NCBI RefSeq assembly: GCF_002087075.1
Contig: NZ_MWSM01000026.1
Coordinates: 1-22,587 of the forward strand
Length of the DNA: 22,587 nt
Reading direction: 5' to 3'
Source: Streptococcus pseudopneumoniae ATCC BAA-960 = CCUG 49455
GTDB lineage: Bacteria > Bacillota > Bacilli > Lactobacillales > Streptococcaceae
Every line of letters starts with the position of its first letter. Position 1 is the stretch's first letter. This document shows, piece by piece, positions 22,568 through 22,587 of this stretch. A program made the translations under genes and the position numbers. A model generated the notes under the pieces. That model did not search any database. It was not told where the DNA came from and saw only the letters and a list, made by a program, of their open reading frames with translations.

Positions 22568-22573
22568 ATTATA
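22568..22573 (-). promoter_or_regulatory. -10 box of the murT-gatD operon
   Basis: The minus strand reads TATAAT here, then AGAAAC, then the murT ATG. The -35 box would fall at or beyond the window edge. Confidence 0.55.
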
Positions 22574-22587
22574 TCATAAAAGAGGGA

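Noticed and set aside
1..22587. CRISPR array, tRNA or rRNA genes
   Set aside because: No regularly spaced repeats of CRISPR type, no cloverleaf and no rRNA-like stretch were recognised on either strand by eye.

Overview
The window reads as a chromosome segment of a mitis-group Streptococcus (S. mitis / S. pneumoniae / S. oralis type). Three BOX elements and two RUP elements, repeats typical of that group, are visible. The gene order galE - glycosyltransferase ... ferredoxin - LysM protein - cmk - phnA ... truA - thiD/pdxK - ECF S-component ... pepQ ... gatD - murT also fits, as do the low G+C content and AAAGGAG-type ribosome binding sites. Species assignment is inference from reading alone.

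Layout. 1-1046: C-terminal end of a large repeat-containing surface protein that has a membrane helix but no LPXTG, and similar helical modules on both sides of the membrane. 1047-2730: a non-coding and decayed stretch with a hairpin, a RUP element, a good promoter with a short structured RNA candidate, and the remains of an Abi_2 (AbiD/AbiF-like, HEPN) gene that lost its N-terminus, its C-terminal frame and its catalytic His. 2848-6162: FAD-dependent oxidoreductase, BOX, galE and a polyprenyl-phosphate-type glycosyltransferase. 6159-7121: a low-GC cassette with a PD-(D/E)XK-like nuclease gene, flanked by a duplicated 3' end of the glycosyltransferase gene. 7185-9697: ferredoxin (minus strand), LysM membrane protein, cmk, phnA and a Pr6Pr-type membrane protein. 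9697-11332: BOX, MFS transporter, and a second BOX split by a RUP. 11406-13357: truA - thiD/pdxK - ECF S-component operon, ended by a strong bidirectional terminator.

13460-19208 is the accessory region of greatest interest and looks like a self-regulated peptide-modification cluster. On the minus strand a 20-codon peptide gene with an excellent ribosome binding site is followed by two hairpins (the second a canonical terminator). Then come a ThiF/MccB-like E1 adenylating enzyme with an RRE-like N-terminus, an ABC ATPase, an ABC-2 type permease and a GNAT acetyltransferase. Divergently, on the plus strand, lie a LytTR response regulator and an AgrC/BlpH-type histidine kinase. The divergent promoter region holds a direct repeat with 21-bp spacing, the geometry LytTR regulators bind. 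The set of peptide, E1 enzyme, exporter and acetyltransferase resembles the microcin C plan, but the peptide does not end in Asn and the exporter is ABC rather than MFS, so it may be an undescribed class. There is no YcaO, lanthionine synthetase, radical SAM enzyme or C39 peptidase.

19227-22587 (minus strand): pepQ, and the murT-gatD operon that amidates the peptidoglycan stem peptide.
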